Of a stretch of 64,000 nucleotides of DNA, positions 25,860 through 37,460 are shown piece by piece. The stretch covers positions 14,545,318-14,609,317 of the forward strand of contig NC_061131.1 in assembly GCF_905220365.1 (NCBI RefSeq), read 5' to 3'. Numbering within the stretch: the stretch's first letter is position 1; each line of letters begins with the position of its first letter. Both the position numbers and the translations under genes were made by a program. The notes under the pieces are model-generated. The model did not search any database, was not told where the DNA came from, and saw only the letters and a program-made list of their open reading frames with translations. Source of the DNA: Vanessa cardui. Its lineage: Eukaryota; Arthropoda; Insecta; Lepidoptera; Nymphalidae.

Positions 25860-26045
25860 CTAGTTGTCGCCAGCGGCTTCGCTCGTGTTTTAGAGTATTG
25901 GTTGTCATGTGTTAGGCAAAATAGTAGCCTTTGTTCATTCTTGGAGTTCAATTTTGCTTCATACCAAATTTCATCAAATTCTGTGCAGCGGTTTGGACGT
26001 GAAAGAGCGACAGACATACAGAGTTACTTTCAAATTTATAACATT
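25860..26045 (-). mobile_element. non-autonomous Helitron-like element, family H
   Basis: The minus-strand reading runs from a ttataaatttgaaagtaac start through a ctctttcacg block, then ttgatgaaatttggtatgaa, and ends cgagcgaagccgctggcgac plus CTAG. The base after CTAG is not T, so the edge has mutated. About 185 bases, non-coding. Confidence 0.6.
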
Positions 26046-26180
26046 ATAAAAATTATAATAATAAAGATAAAATGACCTGAGGTGATGGATCCGCATTGAA
26101 TGCGGTAGGCAAAGAACTGGGAGCTTTGATACCTCTTTAGATAGGTAGGTTCAGGAGTGGTGCAACGTGTAGCGTGCCAT

Positions 26181-26458
26181 GTATGGGCCATCTGATTATA
26201 AGTGGTCATCATCACCTCACCCATAGACATCACCCATAGACAATGACGTTGTAAGAAACATTAACTATTCCTTACATCGTCAATGTGCCACCAACCTTGG
26301 GAACTAAGATGTTATGCCCTTTGTGCCTGTAGTTACATTGACTCACTCACCCTTCAAACTGGAACACAACAATACTGAGTACTGTTATTTGGCGGTAGAA
26401 TAACTGATGAGTGGGTTGTACCTACCCAGACGGGCTTGCACAAAGCCCTACCACGAAG
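26181..26458 (-). mobile_element. SINE-A, near full-length, minus strand
   Basis: It reads in reverse the same block order as 23541-23832, from tgggccatctgattataagt through accaaccttgggaactaaga to acgggcttgcacaaagccct. The 84-base neighbourhood at 26565-26700 holds a second, degenerate + strand fragment. Confidence 0.75.
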
Positions 26459-26703
26459 AAGATTAACATCTTAAATAAATACCTCCAGATATATTTTATG
26501 ATCACATTGATATAGAACTTATAATCATTGTGTTTCATTTATCGTGTAAAATGTCCTCCCTACCCACTTAGTACATAGTCTATCGCCAAACAGTAATACT
26601 TGGTATTGTTGTGTTGTGGTTACATACAGTATAAGCCAGTGTAACTAAAAGGAATGTACACTATCATCGCTCTCAAAATTGGTGGCGTATTGGCTGAGTA
26701 GAG

Positions 26704-26930
26704 TTTTTTTTATGTTATAGGGGTCAAATGAGCAGGAGGCTCACTTGATTAACACCGCCCATGGACATCCGCAACATCAAGGGCTTGTAGGCGCGTTGAT
26801 AGCCTTTAAGGGAAAATAAGCTATTTTCTTGAAGGTTCGGAAAAATCACCGGTGAAAGCTGGTTCCACAGAGTAGTTGTGTGAGGATGAAAATTTCTTAA
26901 AAATTGCGCTGTTTTGGACTTTTAATTTGT
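26704..26930 (-). mobile_element. 5'-truncated LINE tail, minus strand
   Basis: On the minus strand it begins within the ccagctttcaccggtga block and ends with the 3' UTR gtgagcctcctgctcatttg and a short A tract. It matches the 3' end of the element at 37.8-40.9 kb. The polarity and A-tail fit target-primed insertion. Confidence 0.75.
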
Positions 26931-27449
26931 AGAATGATGAATGATTACAATTTCTTACAGCGTTAATCTCTATATCAAGCAGATGTGGCTGATATCAGTG
27001 TCCCCATGAACCCATCGGCTGACCTTTATAAACATATTTAAAAAATAGCTAAATAATACTAGGAAGATAACATTGTGTCTTTATAACAATTAATTACAAA
27101 GTTATAATCAACAAAAGGAACTCAAAACATATAATTCACCCTCATTCAATATATGCAATATTTTAAATACAGGAAACTCGTCTTTATTGTAAGGCGTGTT
27201 TACACTGAAAGCGCAAAAGGTACAGATTTGTAAGGATGTAAATCAAATTGAATGTTTTATTAAACACTCAGTTGTGCTACGTATTCAAATTAAGTGGCGG
27301 TGTTGATGCTAAGCTATTGTGGAGTGCGTTTTCGTCGGATTTCATTTGAATTAATATTATATTTTTATGTAAGAGTAGTTATTTCCATGTTTAAATTCAC
27401 ATTGGACAGTGTCTTTGACGAAGGAATTTTATAAGTAATTGATAAGACC

Positions 27450-27690
27450 GATGATTGTGGAGGCAAGGAAAGCACCACTGAATATTCATGTGATTAATTT
27501 GTGTTTATAATTCATGTCGCGCTCGGCGGTGAAGAAAAACATCGTAAAGCAACCTGCATGTGTCTAATTTCATAGAAATTATACCGTATGTGTATTCCAC
27601 CAACCCGCATTGGAACAGTGTGGTGGAATATGTTCCAAAACCTTCTCCTTAAGGGAGAGGAGGCCTTAACCCAGCAGATGGGAAAATTAT
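27450..27690 (+). mobile_element. SINE-B, 5'-truncated
   Basis: It enters at the gatgattgtgg position of SINE-B and continues through aagcaccactgaatattcat, gctcggcggtgaag and gtgtattccaccaacccgc to aggaggccttaacccagcag. The A box is missing, so it is transcriptionally dead by itself. Confidence 0.7.
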
Positions 27691-29474
27691 TACAGACAAT
27701 GAAACGTCGTTTGTAAAAGTCCAGTATACTTATTACTAAAGATAACGTATTTTAATTATTAGATATTAATATCGAGTAATTTGAGATCGAGTTGAATTCG
27801 TTTATAATTATAAAATGCAATCTCCTTACGCATCCACCCCGGAGATTCCCACCTCAACGTTCGTTCGCAATATTTACCAGTTTACTTTCTGTAAATATTC
27901 CCTCGAACATCTCGAATATAACTCGTACAAGAAAATTAAGCTTGTTTAATTACGTACGGTGTTTGCTTAGCCCCGTTGGAACAATCTCACTCGTTTTTAG
28001 TTTCAAACTCGATGAGTACAGATAAAATAAATACTTTATTATTTTAATTGTGCAGCTCTATTCTATTTTTAAACGATTGCCCAAAAGTCTGTGTAATGTA
28101 ATGATATGGGTTTGTTTATTGTGCTATAGCTTTCCACAGTTGCTGACAATAGGATCATTAACTCATTTTAGACGACTCTGACTGTATATAGAAACGTTTA
28201 GAAATATTTTATTTATTAAATTTATTTATTTATTAAATGTTACTAACGATTTTTGATGCTTTATGACATGCCATTGTAGTGTAACCAAAATAATCTAAAC
28301 CTGTTTATTTCATTACAATTTGTGTAGTCTTAGTTTTTCCTCATGAAATTATTTCCTTACGTGAATGTAAAACAGTTAACCAAATAATGCATTTTATGAT
28401 ATTTTTTATTTACACAGGTTTATTCACATTTCTAGTTCTAAGCACTAAACGTACACACTACACTATACGGGCAGTCTTGCTCACATGTGTAGCTAATATA
28501 TGACCGGCAAACTTAGATTACATGTGTATTTGTGGTCAGTTAAGTTTGTGTGCGTAGTATATTGATGTTCTAATATTTTCACATGTATGTGTGTTGTATA
28601 TCACAAATAAATATAGTAAGTATATAGAGATAGATATATTGCAACAAATCTAGGTTGTTATTTTCTTAGTTAGTAATTTATTATACGGTAATTAATAAAA
28701 AGTACTAGGCTAGCATAACTCGACCGGAGCAAACTTCGAGTCTTCCGCTAACTACTGAAAGATGGTAATGAAGCGTACTCACCTTTCTATATCTATCTCT
28801 TTTCATCCAAAGTGGAGTTATATCAAGTTGTCCCACTCGACGCTGCTGTCACCGCCACAACGGCCGATCCGGACGGTGACAAGAAATTAATTAGGGGAAG
28901 CTGGGGAAAATAATGGTCCGCCGTGATTTTTAAATGAAATTTATTTTCTTCACTACATTTATTTCTCGGCGACATGACACTTTGGAAATTATTACACTTC
29001 AAAGCGGCGCTTTCACTAGGTGTGCTTTCAAATGTTTACCTTTCTTATGATTTTTTAAACATCTCGAGGAAGGGTGACTTATGGATATTCGATTTGATTG
29101 AACTGACACATTTAAATGGAAGTTTGTTTTAAATTAATTTATCATACTGTCATATTTTGACTTTAAATTAATGAAGGGCAGATTCAATACTTACAGAGCT
29201 ATTCTATAAAGGCATCGTGTATCGTAAAATGCTAGAGAATATATGAGACATTGATTTATAAATTGATTAAATTATACAATTTAAAGGATATATAAGTATC
29301 ACTGTGAGTCTCACGAGTGAGATACGAAGTGATTTTTAAAAAAGAGTTCTTTTTACACTACTCGGTATTTAATTTTTATTTTTATGCTATTGTGATTTGT
29401 GGATACTTATTCTTATTAATATACGAGCGTGTTTTTTTTTTATAAACCTTCTGTATTATTTATTAGTTTTATTT

Positions 29475-29770
29475 GAGTCGAGACGGCCCAGTGGTGAATC
29501 TTAACCGATGATTGCGGGTTCAAACCCAGACAAGCACCGCTGATTCATGTGCTTAATTTGTCTTTATAATTCATCTCGTGCTCGGCGGTGAAGGAAAACA
29601 TTGTGAGGAAACCTGCATGTGACAAATTTCATAGAAATTCTGCCACATGTGTATTCCACTAACCCGCATTGGAACGGCGTGGTGGAATAAGTTCCAAACC
29701 TTCTCCTCAAAGGGAGAGGAGGCCTTTAGCCCAGCAGTGGGAATTTACAGGCTGTTGTTTTTGTTGTTGT
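29475..29770 (+). mobile_element. SINE-B, most complete copy (tRNA-derived)
   Basis: The A-box-like gagacggcccagtggtgaat is followed by the B-box-like gggttcaaacccagacaag, the arrangement of an internal RNA polymerase III promoter in tRNA-derived SINEs. The body follows, ending aggcctttagcccagcagtg, acaggctgttg and a (TTG)n-like tail. Other copies lie at 18151, 27450, 52144 and 54012 (-). Confidence 0.75.
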
Positions 29771-31278
29771 TTATTTATTAATAATTAAGATTTTAAAATA
29801 TGTTTCCAATCATTTAAATGTTGTTAATAGTACATATATAATATAAATATATTTTATAAATCTAAATATTTAAATATAAAATAGAATTGACAAAAGATCT
29901 CGATCATTTATCATTTTCTAGGACATGTTTAAACGTTTGAAAAACGCCGAAAATTTTGTTAGCAGCCCGTCAGATTTATGACAAGGAACGATTTTTCTAG
30001 CATCTCATACTTATTTAGTTTTACAGACTCTTTGATCTTTAAGTCAACGTTATAAAGATAAATTTGCATTGTCTATTTTGTTAAGTCTTTGTAATTTTTA
30101 AATTATATTTTGGTTGTGTTAAAGTGAAAGAGTTTAATGTTTGTTGTTGTGAATATAACTTTTTGTCTGTAGGTAAATTTAGATGTGATAGCTGTTATTA
30201 TGTTTTGATACTAGATTTCGACATAGACATCTTCTACAGAATTTTTCACGGGGAATGTTCGGATAAATTATTTTACCGGATGGATTAATCCCGGCCGCTG
30301 AATTTCTCCTTATGACATCTCTTCAAAATTCGAAGTTTCATCCACACCGCCTTGATGTCCGAAAATCCACAACGATTTTTAAGACATTTGTTGGGTCACA
30401 CCACTCTGTGGAACCAGCTTTCGTCAGCGGCTTTTCCGAACCGATACGACTTGAGAACCTTCAAGAAAATAGCGTACTCCTTCCTTAAAGACTAGCAACG
30501 CACCTCCCGGTGTTGCAGATATACATGGGCGGTGTCAATCATTTTCCAATAGGTGAGCCTCCTGTGTATTTGTCCCCATACAACATAAAATAAAGCTTTA
30601 TTGTTTGAAAATAAAAAAAAAAGAAAATATATAAGTTACAGTCATGTATCATGGGCAGGATTATTCTGGTACCGACCCTAACCCAGAGCACCAGAGAAGT
30701 GAATCTCTAACTATGTGTGAAACTCCAAAACGAAATTGTGTAACCGTAACAGTGCCCTTATCGTCTAATTTTACAAACAAATATAATGGTATAATTTTAA
30801 TGACCACATAATGATTTCACAAAAACACCAATAAAAAAAGGACTCACGAAATACTATTATGTTTTGAATTTTTAATGAACCAAAGCTTTGTCATACAAAT
30901 GAAATGTTAGATTTGATAAAATCAGTAAAATACGTAACATCACAAATGTACTTTCAGTTATATAAATGTAGTCTTAATACCATTGTTATAAATACAATAT
31001 TTGCTTGCATACGTACGGCTGTTATGGTTTATGTTTGGCTTATATTAATTGAAGTAGAATTTGTTACGTTTGTAATAGTTATGGGATAATAGTTTAACAA
31101 CACGATAGGTTGTAATTGCTTGAATCATATAGTTGTTGAATTGACTTATCGAAGAACAGCTCATCAGAAACGTGGTGTAAATCAAATAATTAGTAATTAT
31201 TTAGTAGAATATTAACCTTTAATACATGATAATAAGGACTACTTTTCAATACATTTTTGGTGTTTAAAATATATTGCA
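29771..31278. other. 5' flank of the channel gene
   Basis: About 1.5 kb without coding sequence separates SINE-B from the predicted start codon of the channel gene. A LINE tail occupies about 30215-30600. The last 600 bases are plain AT-rich DNA; I cannot place a promoter with confidence. Part may be 5' UTR. Confidence 0.5.
30215..30600 (+). mobile_element. 5'-truncated LINE tail
   Basis: Homologous to the last part of the retrotransposon ORF and its 3' UTR at 40560-40930: tctacagaatttttcacggg, the cttgatgtccgaaaatccac block, the tctgtggaaccagctttcg block and gtgagcctcctgtg. It carries many substitutions and an in-frame stop where the intact copy reads aaaggccgg. Confidence 0.8.
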
Positions 31279-34200
31279 ATGTTACCTAACCGTCCGTACC
31301 AAGCTCAATTAATTGAAAATGAGATTCTACGTAAAAGAAAATTGAAGGTTGAACTTGATAAGAAGAAATCCTCTTCCGGAATCAAAGAGAAGGTTAAGAA
31401 TTACTTGGTGATGTTTCTAGAAACTTCTTCGATACATGGCTTGAATCATCTCGTCGTAACGGATCGCCACCCGTGTGAAGTGTAAGTCACTTTCAATTTT
31501 TATAAAAATATTACAGATTCAACGATTTATTTTATATTAGCTGACTGGACTTTTTTGAATTTTTAAATTTATATCTATAGCACACAATTTACAGCATAAC
31601 GGTCACCTGCATTTTATCCTCTCAAGAGGTGTATAAAAGTAGCATATATTCTATCCGAGATTCTAATAAACCCGAGAGAATAATCTAAAGTAACAGACAG
31701 AGTTACTTCTATTTACAGCGTTAGTGTAAATATAGATTTATGTATAATCACTTGGTAAGTGTTGGCGCAAACCTATCTGGGCAAGTACCACCATCTAACG
31801 ATCTTTTATCAAAAATAAGTACAGTTAATACTTGATGACCCCTAGGTTTCCACCTACCACCAACTGGCCCATGTGCTGTTATTCCGACAAATAAAATAAA
31901 ATACAAATAATGAGAATGAAGAGATATTCAAATAAAATCTATATGTACAAGACATTTTTTTATTTTTATATTAAGTCACAATTTTATCATTAATCTGATC
32001 AAAGCAATATGAGTGTGTAACTGTCGTAAAAATCTTGATATATTTGCTTTGAAAATCTTAAAATAATCAGATATAATAGCGTAATCAGTCTTTTGTAACA
32101 AATATATCAAAAATAATAACGGTTTATTTCACAAAATTAACAAACTTTTTTTGGTCACATCGTTATTGTTTAATTCGCCAATCAATAAGTAAGGGTACCT
32201 GATGCTTTTATATTTAATAAACGAATTCCATTTGATTTTTTCATAACTTTTTAGGTTCATCTGGCTGACGATTGTGATCCTATCTGTGTTTGGGACGGTT
32301 TATCTCTCCGGTACCACTTGGATCCGTTACCAGTCTTCTCCGACTGTAGTTTCCATGGACCGCGATATGTTTGCGTGGAACACGACCTTCCCCAGTGTCA
32401 CCATTTGTCCGGATAACAAGAAAATCGATCCCGAGAAGTTAAACAACTATGTAAAGTATGTTTCTAATGTATCTTCATCCTTGTCTTTGGATAAGTTTGG
32501 TATTTCTCTGTAGAAACAAATTTCATTTCACTTGAAATCATTTTAAGGATATTTTTCAGACAAAATTAATATGTGATCGTAAGATCAAGAAATAACTACA
32601 AAATTTCTTGCCGGTTTTTCTTGGTAAAATCTACACTCCGAACCCATATTTTTTAATTAATTATTAAATTAATTGAATTAGTATTACTATAAATGAGTTT
32701 TTTTTTTTCATTAAAATTTAATTTTAAGGTGTACACAGATTATTTTGTTATTTAAAAAACAAAATAATAAAAATATTTAGATATACCTATTTGTTAGCTT
32801 GTAAAGGGCAAAATTTGCTATATTATTATATATTATAATATCAGTAAAATTAAAAATGATTTCGAACAAATAAATTATTATAAATATTAACAAATTCTTG
32901 TGGATTGATTCAAAAGTGCTCATACGAATCTATTTAAATGAAACGTATTTTACTTTTATATTTATCTATTTAATGCACTCTCATCATTTTAATATCTTAT
33001 TGTTTTTTCAAACTCAAAGGAATTCAAACGAAGACAAGGAGAAACTGGAAATATTTATCAAGGCGCTGGCAAATGCTACTTTTGAAAACTTTGACACCGT
33101 TCCGAAATACGATGGCATTGTGCCCGAGAAGTATCTAGAAGTATTAGTGAATTTGTCTTCTGCTTTTCATCCCACCCTGAGCATAGGTGCCTCAGGGGTG
33201 CATTTGCATATTGTACCAACTGTAACGGAGATGGGATTATGTTACGCTATAAACTCGAAGGTTGCGGTTTATAATTCACCTGAGTGAGTTTCATTAAAAT
33301 AAGAAAAATAATTAAATAAATATGAGAAAACATCACATACATTATTCAAATCCCAATGTATGTAGCTTAAGCACTTGTGTTATGGAAAAACACATTTCAT
33401 TGAAACTAAATGAAAGATATTCTATAATTTTGTACCATAAATATCTTAAAACACCTTCACATGGTGGTAGAGCTTTGTGCAAGCCCGTCTGGGTAGGTAC
33501 CACCCACTCACCAGTTATTCTACCGCCAAACAACAGTACTCAGTATTGTTGTGTTCCTGTTTGAAGGGTGAGTAAGCTAGTGTAACTTCAGGCGCAAGGG
33601 ACATAATATCTTAGTTCCCAAGGTTAGTGGCGCATTGACGATTTAAGGAATAGTTAATATTTTTAACAGCGTCATTGTCTATGGATAATGGTGACCACTT
33701 ACCATCAGGTGTCCCATATGCTCGTCCGCCAACCTATACCTTAAAAAAATCCTTATTTAAACATTTAATATGCTCAATTAAATATAGTTTGTTAATAAAA
33801 CACTTTATAGATATTTTCTCATTGTTCTTTTTGATAAGTAGATAGATCACTCGTGTAGTAACTCTATTGTGTGTTTAGTTCTAATAATGAACAATTATAA
33901 TAGTTGGTATTCATAAATGAAATAATTTTCAAAAGATATAGAGCGAAAAACAGATGGGACCTCGTCGGATTGAACAGTTCTACGTTTTTCGTTCATCCAT
34001 TAGACGGCGAAGTTTTCGCACAAGTCATGAATATATCCACGTCATACAAAGTGAGTCTTACACAATATTCTATAAAACATAAACAATTCGAACATTTATT
34101 TAATTATTATCAAGATATTGTTAATTTCCTAGGCTTACATTCATGGACCATTAGAAGTTCCAGATATTTCAACGAAACACCAGCACTCTGCTCCGAATTT

Positions 34201-37200
34201 CTATATGAAACTTTATGTAACCGCACTGACAGTTTACACGGCACCAGAAGCGGCTAAGTAAGTATTATTTTAAAACGTAATAAGGGAGAGGGGATTTCGA
34301 CATAAAACCTAGGACTTACAGAACACTACGCTAAGTATATAACTAGGATTTAGAGAACAGTCTTTCCTTGACCAAAGTACTTGATTAAATAAAGTGCGTT
34401 AATTCGTTAATTCACGTGACGATAAAATTTCTTAGATTTTTTTATATCTTGATTATCACATTGGTATCTTTTATTTAATTTGATTAAAAAGCCATCGTGT
34501 CGAGAAAGTTAAAGCTACGTGTGTTTCTGTGCAAAATCTGGTATAATTATTTTATCTTATCAATAAAAAAATCGGGATTGGAGACTAAGATCAAAGATCC
34601 TAAATAATATAAGTAAGAATAACCTATAGCAAACTTTGTTATAGTTGACCGATAATAATTTAAGTTACATTTTCAATCTTTAATTTATGTCTATTATTGT
34701 AGCTGATATGTGTAGTAATAAGATGTTAAAAATTTTGAGAGATGTAACATCTTACCACAAACATATTTAGCAATAAAATAACACATTATATTGTACAACA
34801 CTAAATTAAGGTGATGCTTTATGTAGATTAGGCTAAATGTTATCCCATCAAAAATATAAATGTAAAATGAGAGCCAATTTATGAAATATACCTTGCTTGT
34901 TGACTTCAACGACAAAAGAAGTAAGATCTAAATGGGTGCCAAGTTCTAATATACTTCCTGAAATTCATTTAATATTATATAAAAAAACATTTCCCCTTTT
35001 AACTTAGAATAATTTATTTGGCACGTTTATATCAAACGGTTTTTGAGAAGGGGTCAAAAATGGCTCCAAATGGTTCGTGTAATATTACACACAGTGCTAC
35101 TCGCCAGTCCTGTTACCTGACCTTGGCTGACACGCTGAATCATGAGCTTGATTTATTTTCATTTATCTTATTATCCAGACTGAGCGTAGCGCAACGTCGC
35201 TGTCGCTTCCCGCACGAGAATATCCTGAAACACAATTCCGTGTATTCCTACACAATGTGCCGTATGGAGTGCAGGTTACTCCTCTGCCTTAGGTATTGTG
35301 GGTGTATACCGTACTTTTACAGGAAAATTGGTAAGTGGTATCAATATATAATCTATACTAATATAATAAATGTGGAACTAACTCTGTCTATCTGTTCTGA
35401 TGATGATGATGATCTAACATATCGCAACCAACCTCCTTAAACGCGAGCGAAGTCGCGTCTGACAACTAGTTTTATATAAAAGATGAGCATGTCATTTTAT
35501 TAAGTCCAGTTTCTCAATGTTTATCAATATTATATTACATTTTATTTTTATTTAGAATATATAACAGAGACGGTAATAGAAATTAAAACGATAGAGAGTT
35601 AAGTTTTTCAAATAAGATTTGATTTTAAATTGAATCAATAATTAATAAATATTTTATTGAGCAATTTTTTAAAGTCTTGTCGAGTAACTTTGCTATTATT
35701 ACTTTTCAGGCGATGAAAAAATATGTGACGTCAATGGTATGCACTGTCTGGCTAAACACAAAGGTAACCACGATGATTATAAAACGCATTACGCGCTCCC
35801 TACGTGAATTTTTCTGGGACTTACCGGTGTTTTGGACTGCACCCTAGTCTCCCACCAGAATAGCCACTAAAAAACCAGCGGTACCCTTTCCGTCTTTTCA
35901 GCGAGCGCCACAGGATCGCTTTCGCATGCTATTGTGACGATTCATAATTTGGCCTGCATTCTCTATTAATATATAAATTTATGTTAATATATATTACAGA
36001 TCAGCTCTACAAACTGAGAGAGAAAAATGGTAAGAAAATTAAATGTGAATGTTTTCCAATATGCGACGATGTGAATTACATCATCCAATCAAATGTAAGT
36101 TGAATTATTATATGTCATGGCAATTATAAAAAAAATAACTACAAGAGTTTTGATAAATCTTATCAAATTATTAAGAAATAGAATAAAAAGGTCAACCGAT
36201 ACCCTACGGAAGATCGCCACATTGGACTTACCTCAATAAAATTTAAACTATACAAAATGGTTAAAGCATTTTCTAAAAATGAATAAATAGAAGAAAAAAC
36301 ATGTGCCTAAAGTAAAAATGTTTCTACATTAAAATATTTGTAAATACCTAACTTTTTATATCGCTTAAAAATGGATTCAGGCATTAGCTACGCAGGAACA
36401 TTCACTTAAAAACCAGTGCTGCCCACGCTGTCTTTTCGTGGGGAATCTCCGAAACGTTTACTCATTTATTCTTAGGTCTCCGTATAAAGTCCTTGGGAGT
36501 AGAAAAGACATCAGAGGGAGAAAGTACTCATGGCACTGATGACAAAAACATATTTGCTTAGATGAACTTAACTACAAATACTGTATTGAACATTTTCAGG
36601 ATTTACAATCATGGTTTATGGGCACTTACTTTCAATGGGGGATAGTCACGTATCCCAGAATGAGATATCGTAGGGATATCATCTTCGGATTCACTGATGT
36701 GTTAGGTAAATATAAAAAAAAACAGATGATTAAATTCACACGTGATCTACTTAGTCAGCGTTGTTGATGCCACCACAATCAAATCGGTAACTAAATGTCA
36801 ATACTTTTAGGACGTATTTTTTTATAAAAATGGAGTCCGTAAGTAACTCGTGCCTATAATCGAGGGTGATCAAGATTTACCAATAATCTATCATTTGCGT
36901 ATCTGCTATCATGTTTTTTCCACCTTTGGATGGATTTTACACAATCAATTTCAAAAATAAAAGCCAATTAATAAGAGTGCTTAAGCAATGACTTTACATT
37001 ACATTTTTTTTTAAAACATCGACAAAATAATTTGTAAGGCCTTCAAATAAAGCTGATGAGAATACTTTGAAAGAGAAATTGTTTTTGCTTTTGCAGTGGC
37101 TGTTGGTGGAATGGCTGGCCTCTTCCTCGGTTGCAGTGTCCTCAGTTTCATGGAGATTGTATACTTTCTAACATTGCGCCTGTTTTGCTATACACGAACT

Positions 37201-37215
37201 ACCCGCAATCATTAA
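31279..37215 (+). CDS. DEG/ENaC (pickpocket-type) sodium channel subunit, ten exons
   Basis: Encodes a 477-residue subunit of an amiloride-sensitive-type cation channel of the plasma membrane; in insects the pickpocket family serves chemo-, mechano- and osmosensation. Exons: 31279-31481, 32255-32455, 33020-33283, 33936-34050, 34133-34257, 35179-35330, 35710-35763, 36000-36094, 36600-36705, 37097-37215. All introns are GT-AG and every phase joins in frame (1434 nt). Seen in the protein: a cytosolic N terminus with the family His-Gly gating motif (residues 53-54, in SSIHGLNHL), TM1 (about 69-88), a large cysteine-rich extracellular domain with GLCYAINS and SVAQRRCRFPHE and a CGCIPYFY segment, then TM2 with GGMAGLFLGCSVLSFMEIVY. 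The G-x-S selectivity filter (residues 450-452) is intact and the cytosolic tail is very short. Start: the first in-frame ATG before the family N terminus. Introns hold a SINE, Helitron-like elements and other repeats. Family assignment is firm; which pickpocket orthologue is not decided. Confidence 0.9.
32600..32720 (+). mobile_element. family-D fragment in channel-gene intron 2
   Basis: cttgccggtttttcttggta followed by aatctacactccgaaccc matches the first blocks of family D. The rest has decayed into AT-rich sequence. Confidence 0.45.
33310..33410 (-). mobile_element. SINE-C tail fragment in intron 3
   Basis: ataaatatgagaaaacatca, catacattattcaaatccc and gcacttgtgttatgg closely match the 3' end of the tRNA-headed element at 47328-47552. 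Only the tail is present, in the same orientation. Confidence 0.6.
33461..33748 (+). mobile_element. SINE-A, full-length, in intron 3
   Basis: Same block order as 23541-23832, beginning tggtggtagagctttgtgc and ending atgctcgtccgcc. It lies in intron 3 of the channel gene between the exons ending 33283 and starting 33936, in sense orientation. Apparent open frames here are SINE sequence. Confidence 0.8.
35060..35135 (+). repeat. repeat G copy in intron 5, open in the exon-6 frame
   Basis: The block from aaggggtcaaaaatggctcc through tcgtgtaatattacacacag to ttacctgaccttgg recurs on the minus strand near 52085-52143 and 52404-52440, where a SINE splits it. It lies directly upstream of exon 6 and happens to be open in that exon's frame from an acceptor-like AG at 35006-35007. 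It could therefore be included as 57 extra residues, but it is not part of the channel fold. Confidence 0.65.
35352..35469 (+). mobile_element. non-autonomous Helitron-like element, family H, in intron 6
   Basis: A tidy 118-base copy. It starts A|TCTATACTAATATAATAAAT, a start typical of lepidopteran Helitrons. Near its end is a perfect hairpin, acgcga-gcgaag-tcgcgt, 8 bases before CTAG|T. It contains a short (GAT)n run. All three structural marks of a Helitron terminus are visible. Confidence 0.8.
35790..35945. repeat. repeat I fragment in intron 7
   Basis: The block accagcggtaccctttccgt, then cgagcgccac, resembles 56930-56990 (ccagcggtaccctcaccgtc) and, more weakly, 36405-36450. Likely debris of a GC-rich retroelement. 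Confidence 0.4.
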
Positions 37216-37346
37216 AATATTATCATATTTAACTCAATTTCTTTTTATAACTTTTTTTTAAACAATCACGATGGTTTCGTGTTACAAACGTTACCCATAG
37301 CGATGAAGAATTCCTTCGCGAAGATATGGAGTCGAACGTCACATCT

Positions 37347-37371
37347 ATCATATCATATCATATCATATCAT
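37347..37371. repeat. (TCATA)n microsatellite
   Basis: Five consecutive copies of a pentanucleotide unit, probably in the 3' UTR of the channel gene. Confidence 0.85.
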
Positions 37372-37454
37372 TATATTATCTTATAATCTGGTAAAACAAG
37401 CTCTTCTTTTGGAAAAGGATTACTGATTATTTTCCATTAATTGTGATGCTTGAT

Positions 37455-37460
37455 AATAAA
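37455..37460 (+). terminator. candidate polyadenylation signal of the channel gene
   Basis: AATAAA 240 bases after the stop codon. An ATTAAA also overlaps the stop codon itself at 37211, too close to be the likely signal. Confidence 0.35.

Larger units (their letters stand above)
23833..29470. other. gene-free stretch
   Basis: No gene recognised. Features are a 65-base hairpin (24323-24387), unique islands near 24720-25100, 27800-27990 and 28800-28920, a Helitron-like copy (25860-26045), SINE-A copies (26181-26458, 26565-26700), a minus-strand LINE tail (26704-26930) and a SINE-B copy (27450-27690). Open frames of 103 codons at 24850 and 77 codons at 27792 show no family signature or splice context. 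Confidence 0.55.

Noticed and set aside
33322..33564. 80-codon frame between exons 3 and 4 of the channel gene
   Set aside because: Made up of SINE-C and SINE-A sequence inside intron 3.
35008..35178. 5' extension of exon 6 as the main isoform
   Set aside because: The extension is translated repeat sequence, absent from the channel family at this point; retained only as a possible minor splice form.
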